64,000 nucleotides of DNA from the NCBI GenBank assembly GCA_004123355.1, contig SCHM01000004.1, positions 372,001 to 436,000 on the forward strand. The letters are read 5' to 3'. The position numbers were made by a program, and so were the translations under genes. This document shows, in pieces, positions 35,341 through 45,870 of the stretch (its first letter is position 1; the number at the start of each line of letters is the position of its first letter). The notes beneath the pieces were generated by a model, which saw only the letters and a program-made list of their open reading frames with translations, was not told the DNA's origin and searched no databases. The stretch comes from Amphirosellinia nigrospora (taxonomy: Eukaryota; Ascomycota; Sordariomycetes; Xylariales; Xylariaceae).

Positions 35341-37541
35341 TTATAAGATCCACTCCGGTAGCTCTTTCTCTGACGCGGCATTAGTTCTTGAATGACGGAC
35401 AGGCAATTTTTCTAGGACACTGCGTGCGGCCTGTAGATGCTCCTCGAAGCCCGAGATCAAACGCCCGAGTTCGTCATTCACCTCAGTATGTGAGCCGAAA
35501 CCTTCTATCACGTGTGCTGAAGGAGGCGCCTGCCGGGGCGGAAGGGCCAGTGCCGGGAGCTCTCCAACTTCCGGCTCTAGACCATCATGAGCCCTCAATC
35601 CGGGTGGAATGTCATTATGAACAGGCGGTGTATTGTCGGAATACCATGGCTGCATGTCAGGCACGGGACTCGGCTCAGAAATGTGAGACAAGTAGGTCGG
35701 CGCTTCTTTTCCTGACTTGGATATGAAGGATAGTAGCTCGCTATCTGTGTCGAAATCTGCCGATATATAAAGGGATGGTTCTCTACGACTAGATGCTAGA
35801 TAGGCAGTTCCAGATGCGTCCGCTTCGAGCTCGAATGGGGTTTCCTCTGCGTCCGAGGTCGTTGGCGTATAATCAGAGGGTGCCGTAGCTGGACGAATTA
35901 GTCCAAGGCCTTCATCAAGATCGATGAGGCTGGCTGTTGAGATCCAGCTTGCCTGTTTGTTCGAATTGCTAGAGGGCTGAACATCCGGGCTCGTTGAGGC
36001 TGGCGCCACAAGAGGGAAGGTCCAGTCTTGAGTTTGGCGCTTATCTATATGTACTTGGTCGCTTGACAATGATCGAGTCGGCATTTTAATAGTTTCAAGG
36101 TCTACGAATCGAGACAGCCGGTTCCCGTCTAGAGCAGTGTCAAGATTGATAATGGATTCCCGAACAGTAGGTCGTTCCGAGTCGTTACGAAGAGGGAAGT
36201 TTGGTATTAGTAACAGATCCTCTTTCCTATAAAAAGCACGAGCGTTGTCTTGGTAGTTTGCGATAGTGTTTGGATCGAATACCTTCGCAAGGGGCGCAAT
36301 GACCTCTCGGGCGCCTGGCGGAGGCCGACGGCGACGTGGCTACAGTTTAGATGATTGAGGAGTCCGACTGATGTCCAGACCATATATTTCCGTTACTGTC
36401 AGGACATCCGTATCGTCCAAGTTGAACTGATTCCCATCATACTCCGTTCCGAAATCCCACTCTTCGTTAGAAGTCTCGGCATCCTCCCCAGCAGCTTCGC
36501 CGGAGTTATAATATCCTTGGGCACACCTGCAGAGAAAAGAGACTGTCTTGTGCCGCCACGGGATTCCCAAAGCTGATGGGCTCTTACAAGCTTCGATAGT
36601 GACTCAGTTAGATAGGCAGCTTCAGTATTGAGGATATAATAATGCCTCTGCACATTCCCAACCTCAGGCCGGTGGGTAGGGTTTTCCACCATGCAATAAG
36701 CGATGAGGTCCTTGAGCCCAGGGGAATATTGGTCGCCCTTGAGGCGGGGCAGTGCTGTTGAAGGTAGGAACCAAATGTGTTGGGATCCATGTCGCCCATG
36801 GTTCTAGCATTCGGCGGCAAACTAGAGGCCATCTCGAATGCCATGGACCCAAAGGCCCAGATATCGACCTCAATACCGTAGGAGACGGTTGGCTCAAAAA
36901 CTCAGGAGCCATCCATTGCAAAGAGCCAGTAACGGTCTTCCTCTTGTCAAACTTGGTCTCGATAAGGGCGGCCACACCAAAGTCGCAAGGCTGGACACTC
37001 CCATTCTTAGTAAGAAGGACGTTCGCACATTTAATATCCCGGTGAATAATGCCTTGGTGATGCACCCAGGAAAGAGCCTCGGCAACCTCGCGTAGGATGG
37101 GGATAATCCACTGCTCTGGCAGGCCTCCTGTTGGTCTCATCAAGGTAGTCACACTACCGCCTGCGCAGTATTCTGTGACCATCCATATTGACTGTCCAAT
37201 GAGAAAGGTATCAACGATAGTGTTAATGTTCCTCGCACCGTTGCTATTGAGTAGCTTTGAGGTATTCACTTCCTTAAGAATGTCGTTGAAAGCATCGTTG
37301 GCACCCGGGTCGAGGCGATCGGATTCCTCGATATCTATGATCTTGACCGCGACAAGCTGGCCCGTTTCGTCGCTTGATGCCTTATACACCCGTCCGAAGC
37401 TACCCTTGCCGATAAGTTCTCTCGGGTATAGGGTGGCGGATCTCTGCCAGCACCCCGACACTCCTCAACAATGGATGCGTAGACCCTCCTCGCATCGTCA
37501 ATCGCCTTCCATTTAGTGGCTAAGAGGTCGACTGGCGGGGC
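35341..37541 (-). CDS. STE20/germinal-centre-type protein kinase
   Basis: N-terminal piece APPVDLLATKWKAIDDARRV (from 37541), then a kinase domain with every core motif: ELIGKGSFGRVYKA (P-loop), VAVKIID (ATP lysine), IIHRDIKCANVLL (catalytic loop), PCDFGVAALIE (DFG) and WMAPEFL. The STE20/GCK class is supported by HRDIKxANVLL and the GSLQWMAPE segment. The C-terminal lobe has VDIWAFGSMAFEMA and MVENPTHRPEVG, then a long acidic and Pro/Ser-rich tail ending EKELPEWIL. Such kinases act in morphogenesis or septation networks; the exact pathway is not decided. A 57-nt intron (36340-36396) ending CTGTAG explains an in-frame TAG there. One-base breaks are visible near 37450, 36905, 36750 and 36530. 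The start is unresolved: MATL at 37556 is followed by TAG, which may be the AG of an upstream intron, so the first exon could lie further right. It is transcribed divergently from OGG1. Confidence 0.82.
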
Positions 37542-38174
37542 CTAAAGAGTGGCCATTACGTTGACTACATACAGTTGATTAATTGTTCGAGAGTATCTAG
37601 GTCATTTCGTAGTCTTGGTGTGGATGAGGTCCGAGGGAAAGGACGCGCATCTACCTACCTAGAGGTATGTAAATACATGCTCAATCGCTCGGGTGTCAAT
37701 GGCCAGGTCTCGGACAACCTGTTGGTTGGGCCGCGCGACACCGCGGCGCGAGCGGGTGAGAAGATACCTACATATGGGCACAGGCCTAAGCCAGTCTAGA
37801 TTTATCAAATACCTTCGTAACATTCCTAGCAGATGTTGGCCATCGTCGCTGTTAAGTATTTCTTTTGGAATGTTTGACCGACAGTTGGAACTGAGCAATT
37901 GTTATAGGAGGTACAGATGAGTTAGTCGCCAGATGTGGCTTGAGCGGTGCGGCAAGCATCCCTCTAAGTACAAAACAGTGCTAGCCTATCTACGCAGATG
38001 GTTTAGTCTGGAGCTACTTGCCCCTTTAGGACCCTGCTGGCTTCAATTTTACGTTTACTACATAACAAACATGATTTGAACCCATTCAGGTGGCTCATGT
38101 TTTATCATCCCCTACCGAAATAGCATTTCCACCGCGTGCTATTCCTACTTAAACTTCGGCCAGATATTCTCCCA
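37542..38174. promoter_or_regulatory. divergent intergenic region between GCK kinase and OGG1
   Basis: About 630 bp shared by two divergent genes. It contains CTACCTACCTAG at 37651-37662. The kinase's unresolved first exon may also lie here. No TATA box is obvious. Confidence 0.45.
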
Positions 38175-39486
38175 ATGCCTCCGCCCCGCATATCTGAGTG
38201 GCGCAAGCTGCCCCTGAGCTTGACAGAGCTCTGCATTGATACAACCCTCCGTTGTGGACAATCCTTTCGGTGGCAAAAGATTAATGATGAGTGGTAAGCG
38301 GTAGAAGCTTATGGTTTATCATTCTGAATATCGGGAATTATTGCTCTAATAAATCAATTTGTAGGAACTGTGTTCTACACGGCCGATTGTTATCATTGAC
38401 GCAAGATGAATCGTCTCTGCACTATAAAGTGACTTGGCCTAAGGGCGGTTCAAGGTCGTGTAAAGAGATAGGTGGTACAGATATCCAACAAGATGATACA
38501 GAAGCTCTACTCGGCCATTACTTCAGCCTGAGACACGATTTGGCTGCTCTTTATGATCAGTGGTCTGAATCGGATCCCAACTTCAAAAAGAAAGCGCCGA
38601 AATTCACAGGCATCCGCATTCTCAGTCAAGATGCTTGGGAGACACTGGTAGCTTTTATTTGCAGCAGCAACAACCACATATCACGCATCTCATCAATGGT
38701 ACGAACATCTACCTCCACGCTTCTTTAGTATGCTAATACGTCGAATAAGGTTAACAAACTCTGTGTACATTATGGTCCTTTGATAGCACATATAGGAGAT
38801 GAGGCATTCCACGATTTCCCAACGCCTCATGCTCTGACAGGCAAGAAGGTCGAATCCCACCTGAGAGATCTTGGGTTCGGCTATCGGCCAAGTATATCGT
38901 TGAGACCGCCATGATGGTTTCTCAGCAGAAACCTGAAGGGTGGTTAGAAAGCTTAACAAACCCCGAAAACCCCGGGTTCGCGCCAGCTGCCGTTGCTGTT
39001 AGAGATGAGCCGATCACCTACAAGCAAGCTCATGAGGAGCTTCTTCAACTCTCCGGTGTTGGCCCCAAAGTTGCGGACTGCGTATGCTTGATGGGACTAG
39101 GTTGGAGTGAGTCCGTGCCAGTTGACACACACGTATGGCAGATCGCTCAGCGCGATTATCGATTCGGGAAGACCAAGACCAAGACGTTTTCAAAGGCCAT
39201 GTACCACTCCGTCGGTGACCATTTTCGCCAGATATGGGGCCCGCAAGCCGGATGGGCCCAGTCAGTCTTATTCACAGCGAACCTGAAGTCATTTGCTGAA
39301 CAGGCAGCCACAAATCCCAAAACAGTCGACATCACAGTTGAGGTTAAAAAGGAGATGACGAGTGAATCACCGCCTAAAACCAGGAAACGTCAGGCCACGA
39401 CTCTAATTGAGCAAGTCAAAATCGAGACCGAGGAGACGACAGACGTCAAAACAATCAGTAGAAAGAGGCGGAAGACTCGGAGCTGA
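38175..39486 (+). CDS. OGG1: 8-oxoguanine DNA glycosylase/AP lyase Ogg1
   Basis: Three exons: 38175-38293, 38365-38698 and 38750-39486; introns 71 and 51 nt, the second with a TGCTAAT branch site. It begins MPPPRISEWRKLPLSLTELC; the N-terminal OGG domain has LRCGQSFRWQ and LGHYFSLRHDL. The helix-hairpin-helix GPD core reads LQLSGVGPKVADCVCLMGLG, where the Lys of GPKVAD is the Schiff-base nucleophile, and PVDTHVWQIAQRDY, where the Asp is the catalytic aspartate. GWAQSVLFTANL completes the fold. The tail (KTRKRQATTL, SRKRRKTRS) is basic and probably nuclear. The enzyme removes 8-oxo-G opposite C and nicks the backbone; Apn1, encoded nearby, cleans the product. One break near 38886, in CGGCC just after FGYR, looks like loss of a single G; otherwise the frame is open. 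It converges on the SDR gene with 125 bp between stops. Confidence 0.96.
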
Positions 39487-39610
39487 GATGGTTGAATTAG
39501 CTTATCGTATACAACAGTTATTACATACCGCCTGCCATTTGCGCCTTTAGAGGCATCTTAAGTATCTTCTCTCAACCCTCCTCGCCGCCCGTTAATACTC
39601 TCCCAACTAA

Positions 39611-40872
39611 TTACTCCCCAAGACCGACCAGTTTCAAAGATTCATCATATAGCTTCTTTGCATCTTCCTTATTGTATACCCACGAGGCGTGACCAGGGCC
39701 TACTGAATCCGATCCCTCTCTAATCCCTGGCTAACATGACACTCCTCCAAATATTTCCCACCCTTGCCCTCGAGGCCTCGACTCACGGCAGCCCATACCG
39801 ATGTCGCGGCGCCTTGTTCTGTATTCTGTGTATACCTTCACGAGAGTTAGCAACTTCTGATAGGAATGATGCCAAGCCATCAGAGAAAAAAAACCTAAGG
39901 TTCCCCAACGTGGAGTGCCTAGAAAGAGTTCTCTGATCTGATCCCCCGCATCGGCAGACATATACTAGTATAAATATATATATGAAAGAGTGCTGGCTTC
40001 CACCTCACTCACATATAAGTATGTATCGGTCCATTTTTGAGGGAGACGAGGATGTCATGCAAATTCAACCTCTGCAGCCCGGTACGAATACCTCCCGGGT
40101 GCACACTCCAAGCATGAAGACCTTCTGATCCATATCGTCTCTCGATTTCGTTCGCCATGTACCTATTTCGACACAAATCAGTCCGCGGCTCATGATAGGA
40201 TAGATTATCCTATCGGTCATCCACATCATAAACAACTTACACGTTTGCAAGTTTGCTTTGTCCATACGCCGCGATCCCATCGTATTTCCGCCTCTCGAAA
40301 TTCAAGTCATCAAAGTTGAGCGGGGCCGTCCGATGCGCCGTCGACGAGACGGCGACGACACGCGAGCGGAAGTCGGGCGTCGAGGAACTCAAAAGCGTCG
40401 GCCTGAGCAGCTGAAACAAGAGGAAGTGCGAGAGGTGGTTGGTGGCGAAGTGTACCTCGAACCCATCCGCCGTACGGCCCTCGGGCACGAGTCTCACGCC
40501 GGCATTCGTGATCAGGACGTTGAGCGTCCGGCTCTTCGCCAGGAACTCTCCCGCGCAAGCGCGCACGCTGGCCAGGGACTCGAGGTCGAGCTTCAGGAGG
40601 TGGACCTTGTCGTCGTCGCTGCCCAAGATGTCGCCGAGCGCCGCTTTGGCTTTCTCGAGGTCGCGCGCGGTGAGGAATAGCGTCGCCCCCGTGGACTTGA
40701 GCGCCCGCGCCGTCTCGATCCCGAGACCCGACGAACACCCCGTGATGAAGATCACCTTGTCGCGCAGGGAGCCGTCCTGTCGGTTCTCGTCCTTGATGAT
40801 TTGCAATGCTGTCGGCCGTGCGTCGCCTGGTCCTTTCGGGTTTTCGTGGGATTTTCTGTAGCGGCTCTCCAT
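39611..40872 (-). CDS. short-chain dehydrogenase (retinol-dehydrogenase-like SDR)
   Basis: Exon 1 (40872-40241) encodes MESRYRKSHENPKGPG, then the classical SDR fold: VIFITGCSSGLGIETARAL (TGxxxGxG cofactor motif), LKLDLESLASVRA, LNVLITNAGV (NAG), VVAVSSTAHR (catalytic Ser) and YGQSKLANV (YxxxK). A 78-nt intron (40163-40240) joins NV to YMANEIERRYGSEGLHAWSV and HPGGIRTGLQ. Downstream, EQGAATSVWAAVSRGLEGKG, KYLEECHVSQ and PGHASWVYNKEDAKKLYDES run to a stop at 39611, matching the usual C-terminus of this family (about 330-340 residues). Another intron probably lies near 39960-40020, and one-base breaks occur near 39830 and 39700. It uses NADP(H) or NAD(H); the substrate is unknown. The relic at 923-1790 belongs to a different SDR branch. 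Confidence 0.85.
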
Positions 40873-41030
40873 TTCGTAATAATCTAATTAGGGTGCCACT
40901 AGGTAGTTGGTTATAGGATGCTTTTATGTTATATGGTAGTATCTCGATATAGTCGATTCGAAAGCTCACGTCTTCAACGTAATTCTCATAACTAGTCTCA
41001 TTCAACCCCTTTGTCCCTCGCAAGCCATCT

Positions 41031-41059
41031 TTATATACTTTCTCAGTTTATCATCCAAT
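41031..41059 (-). promoter_or_regulatory. TATA and CCAAT boxes of the SDR gene
   Basis: On the minus strand, TATATAA (41037-41031) lies about 160 bp before the ATG at 40872, and an ATTGG (41059-41055) lies about 20 bp further upstream. The order CCAAT-box then TATA box fits a core promoter. Confidence 0.45.
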
Positions 41060-42548
41060 CACTGTTGTATCCGTGCTCGTGACACTTCAACCAAACACAA
41101 TTGTCCTCCTCTCGTCACGTCAGCCCCAGGCACCAACTCAAACCCCTTAGGTCAGCAGTGAATCTTTCTGCAGAGTCTTAGAAGCGGGCGGCTGAATCCA
41201 GATGAGATGCTGACACAATATCTGCAACTGGAAATCGAACACCGGACATAGCGCCGGGAATGCATGCGATGGCTCGACGGTCAGCAAGGGCGGACGGAGA
41301 TATCGATCTTCCCGGCCGCCTCGCGACGTCGTCCATGTTTGCGGGATCGTCAACTATCCGCGCGGAGAATTCGAACATTGTGGTTGTCACATCCGTATGA
41401 CGACGAATAGGAGGTTAGGCCCACGTTTTTTATAGTTATTTTTTTTTCCCCCAAGGTGTTAAACGGGAATTATTTCCCCCCTTATTCTTCATGAAACGAG
41501 GTGCGTGACCGAGCGCCGATACGAGCGTCTGAGTGCCTCCGGTGTGTATCATGTATTCTCACAGTAGTCTCGGTGATACTCAGTCAACTAACCCACAAGC
41601 TGGCTAGATTACAACTGCCATAGTTCGTTGAAGGGGTGCAGCAAGAACGCGGCGCAAAGCAGCCTAACACGAGCAGCTAAGTGTTCCCTTCCTGTGTCAA
41701 TATCGGAATCGAACGCCCTATGCGAGTCGCAAAAGCTAAATCTAAAGCAAGAATCATTTCTTAAAGGAACTACAGTCCTGGTGTCACACTTGATCGTAAC
41801 GCTTTGCACCGTTTTCCATATTACGCTACGTCCCCTTCAGTCTGTACCCAGCCTGACCCCTTTGCTTTATCTGCATAAACATTGCGGACTCAATCATTGC
41901 TTAGAACCTAGATGGCGATGTTCTCTTCACTTTGTGACTAGGAGATGGATTGGTGATGTGTTTCATTAGGAGGCAGATTCTACGGGGAAGGAAAAAGTCA
42001 ACAGTATATAGTTGTTGTCCCCTGATTGCCTTTGTCGCCTAAAGGTTCATTATGAACTGTTGTTGAGATATAATAGGTAGCTGATTGCAACATCCAATGC
42101 TAGATAGGAATACTACTATCGTTCTTTTGTATTTAACCTATGTTATCGATCCTTAGGTTGGGACGCACTCCAGTGCGTGATGGCCTGGGTTGGGGTCTAG
42201 ACATTACACAATAGTGCCTACTCCTATAACTGTTGCTATTACCATCATGACAATTACATTTGACTTAATTGTTAAAGCATTGAGTATATGCCGAGTAACT
42301 TGAGTTGAAAGAAGGGTGTCTATAACGATGGTCTGTGAGTCAGTGTCTTATTCATCTCGAGAGGAGGTATAAACCCATTCAGAGCACCATAGGGCGTCGA
42401 CGATGACATTATAACAGTATACCTAAGAGACATGTCAAACCCTCAAGGGAGTAGAACGGGACAAAGGTTAGCCTGCAGCTTAAATTCACTCTCGAGGGCG
42501 TTTAGGCTGGTTGATGAAGTACGATTATAAGCCTGGTAATTATAGAGC

Positions 42549-42570
42549 GTGTGTGTGTGTGTGTGTGTGT
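42549..42570. repeat. (GT)11 microsatellite
   Basis: Eleven perfect GT units in gene-free DNA. Confidence 0.95.
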
Positions 42571-44720
42571 AAGAAGTGGTATAATCAATCTCAACTGAGA
42601 CCTCAGAAGACTGAGTTTAGACTGTCGTGAGATGGGTACTTGGGTATATACTAAATGTTATATAAGTGCGTTGGAAAGGAACTTTGGCAACCTGTTAGGG
42701 TTGAGAACGCTGTAGCAGTAGAGATGTAAATACACATGTATTGAATTGAATAGCATAGATACTCGGAGATGGTATGTTGATTTCAAGACAGACATTTATG
42801 TAGTAGGAGGGTTTCCAGCCCGAAATGTATAATATGTGGTACAGTATTGATACTAGGCGGCACTACGGTTTGTACCTGCTCATCCTCTGCGAGTGGCCTG
42901 ACAACGTAAACAGCGAATATCCATGCAAGCTGCTCTAGCTAACAAAGATGTCCCTGGAGGCCGTCACACATCAACGGGTACCCTGGGTTGGTACCAGAAC
43001 AAGAGGGACGTCATTATAAGTTTACCCTTTCCAGGTTCTTGTCTCCTCGGACTTTGATAATCGACCTTGTGCTCATCTAAAACTTCTAGAATATTTCGAT
43101 CGGTTACCTTCCAATGGCCCCCTATGCTCGGTTTCCTCCGGATGGCGCAGACTGTAAGCTGTTTTAGCAAACGGCTGATCTGTCACGCAACAGCACTGCC
43201 GAGCCTGCCCCCAAGATCCTGCCAGGACGGCCTTGTTAGCAGTGGCTATCACCCGTCTCATCTTTCCCTAAGCAGACAGCCATCCCCAGAGGACCACGCG
43301 ACGGACCCTGGCGATCAGCCGCTGTTCCTCGCTATGACCAACGACGGTTTCGACAACATCCATTCATTCTCACGAGTGTTTTGATCCTGCTTGGCTCGAC
43401 CCAAGTTCTACCGGCTCGAAACCTGTCATCTCGCCGCAGCAAGTGGCCAAGATGTCGGTCAATATGGGCCAACCCACGCTGGATCCCAGCCATGACTGTG
43501 CATTGAGTGATGTCAGTTCTCCCTCCCTTCATGGAAGGGTTGATTCAAGCTCGTCTGGTCGGGTCTAGTCAGAGCGTTAGCTGATCGCCTTCGTCGATGC
43601 CCCCTTTCGCCGCCCCTTTCCACCTCAGAGGCGGCGACACAGGCCAACCCACCAGAAGGGGGAAGAAGGACGAAAGACTCAATGGGCAGCAAAGTACCTA
43701 TACGTCGAGGATTGTACACTACATAACCATGCAAGTAGATAGATACACACACGCACGGCGCGCGGTATACAGTACGGTACTCTCTACATGGACATTGTAG
43801 GGTCCCACCCCTTCACGTGCCGCACTGGCACTGCATTACGGCTTCTGCGAGGATACTATGCAACGCTTACCGCGGTAAGAAGGGATCGACGGCAGTGCGT
43901 GCGTGCAGGCAGGACGAGGACGGGGTGTGGATAAGCCCATCTCTGTCTCTACGAAGCACTTTTTCGCAGGAACCAGCCAGCCAGCCAGCCAGGGAATACC
44001 GGGTGTCATCAGCGAACCTCCCCGTCCACTCGAGAGGATTCGCAGCAGAGTCCGAAGGTGATGTCTCACTGGTCGCATGCGTGCTTCGTCCAGACACAGA
44101 GGGAGGGTCCTGTGTAGAATACGACCATTACTACTTACTACTATGTAATGTATGTATGGTGATTGAGTAGCGGTGAGATAACTACAAGTACGCTACCGCA
44201 TTTCGTTTCTTGCTCGACGATAGTGGCTATGTTGCTAGCCTCGGGTGAAAGGGGGATGAGTGAGACATTGTCCCAGTTCTTAGGTCGTGATATCTCACTC
44301 GCATCACGGCAGTTGGGTTTTGTCATACACGACAGAACCTGGTAATGGAGTTTTTCTTGTAATGAATGATTGAGAGTGTCGTGGGCGTGTAAAATTACAC
44401 ATACCTCTGAGCTTATTTCACATCGTGGTAAAGTGCTTGGCGGCGGGCATGCTGGAGTAATTACCAGCACGCCTGCACTGTACCTACCACCTTATGGTTG
44501 GTGCCTTAGGTACCCAGTAAAAGAACCAGCGGAGAAGTACCTTTTACGATCAGGGTTACCACGCCACACCTATTTCAGTAGGTATGGCATATCTAACCCT
44601 TGCAGTCTTAGGTACTTGTGTCTTTTGGAACTCCAATTTTTCCTGCCATCTTTCAACCATACGTGGCCCTTCAAAGCCCTCCAAACAGCCCTCCGAACAG
44701 CCCTTCCAACAGCCCTCGAA

Positions 44721-45870
44721 ATGGCCAAAGGCAGCCCGCACCTGACGGACGAGGATATCACTCGGGTGCGAATACTACACCGAGACGCGGGGGAAAAGGT
44801 GCTCGAGATTTGTCGGATCACGGGCTATACCAAGCAACAAGTGCGCCGCGCAATAACCCCCGTGCAAGGCCCTCGGCAACGCAAAGGCCCGCCCCCGGCC
44901 ATCGGGCCGGCCGAGGAGGCTCTGCTCATTCAGTTTGTGACGGCCTCGCCCCGGGCTCGTTATCTGAGCTACAAGAAGGTCTCGCAGGAGTTCCTGGATT
45001 GGCGCGTACGGCGAGAAGGCCGTACGGAACGCGTTGACACGTCTCGGATATACACGCTCTCGGATATAAAAAAACGCCCTACGCGGCTCGAAACAAAAAA
45101 ACAAAAAAAAACCTCTAACTCGATAATGCCACGCGAACTATTACGTAGAGCGTAGGCCCGAGAACACGTAGACTGGAACAAACCCCCGAATAGTACAGTG
45201 GGCTCAAATACTCTGAACCGACGAGACCCTGGATAACTGGCGGCTGGCGGCCGGCATACTAAGCAATACGTGACCCGAGTAGCTGTCGAAGAATACGCGG
45301 ACGACTGTTGCAACGACAAAATACGGAAACGAAGCGGTTGGATGTGTTTTGGGGCAGCTTTTCTGGGATAGCCGGCAAAGGCCCGGGTATATTTTGGGGA
45401 AAGGACTAGTGTAGGGGCACGATATCCTCCGCTACGTATTGTAGGCATGTCGTGCCCATTATCAATGGCTGGTTTGTCCTGTGGGACGAGCATGGTCTAT
45501 ACTCGGAATTAATGTAGGATAATGCTTCCGGCCACACAGCCGGAGCCACAGAAATAGAGCTTACAGACCATAATATCGATGTAATTGAGTGACCTCCAAA
45601 TTCTCTAGACCTTAACCCAAGAGAGTCAGTTTGGGACTGGATGAAGGACTATATATATATAGGAGCACTATGACCATTTCACGAAGCCTTCGTACGATAG
45701 GTTGCGTGGGTTAAAGAAGTGTGGGAAACAGTGCTTCGAAGCGAATTTAACCGGCTACGCGGCTACTCGAGGGTATGCCACAGCGCTGTAAACCCGTAAC
45801 AGAGGCAAATTGAGGCTATACGAAGCATTGTATTCCCAATATTGATTCCTATACAAACTGGCTGTGTATT
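44721..45870 (+). mobile_element. decayed Tc1/mariner DNA transposon
   Basis: The transposase N-terminus reads MAKGSPHLTDEDITRVRILH and EVLEICRITGYTKQQVRRAI, a helix-turn-helix DNA-binding region. Further on are AREHVDWNKPPN, QYVTRVAVEEYADDC and SGWMCFGAAF. The DDE catalytic region has DNASGHTAG and PPNSLDLNPRESVWDWMKDY (about 45515-45650), typical of fungal Tc1/mariner transposases. The copy is dead: stops and frame changes interrupt it from 45155 on. Two stops sit where the family has Gln and Trp (TAG at 45515-45517 in M-stop-DNAS; TGA at 45590-45592 before PPNS), as C-to-T or G-to-A changes would give. Terminal inverted repeats were not convincingly found, so the outer borders (perhaps about 44490 and 45955) are open. 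An imperfect CCCTCCAAACAG-like repeat (44668-44720) sits just before the ATG. Confidence 0.85.

Larger units (their letters stand above)
40873..44480. other. about 3.6 kb intergenic, no gene recognised
   Basis: The promoter of the SDR gene lies at the left edge. Frames at 41178-41390, 41628-41969 and 43067-43384 show no domain and are shadowed on the other strand. Simple repeats are listed separately. Confidence 0.55.

Noticed and set aside
41178-41390. 70-residue minus-strand frame upstream of the SDR
   Set aside because: No recognisable domain; an overlapping frame of similar length exists, and it lies just upstream of the SDR promoter.
44370-44720. Upstream extension of the transposase frame
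   Set aside because: Similarity to transposases starts at the Met at 44721; the upstream part is a small imperfect repeat and unrelated sequence.
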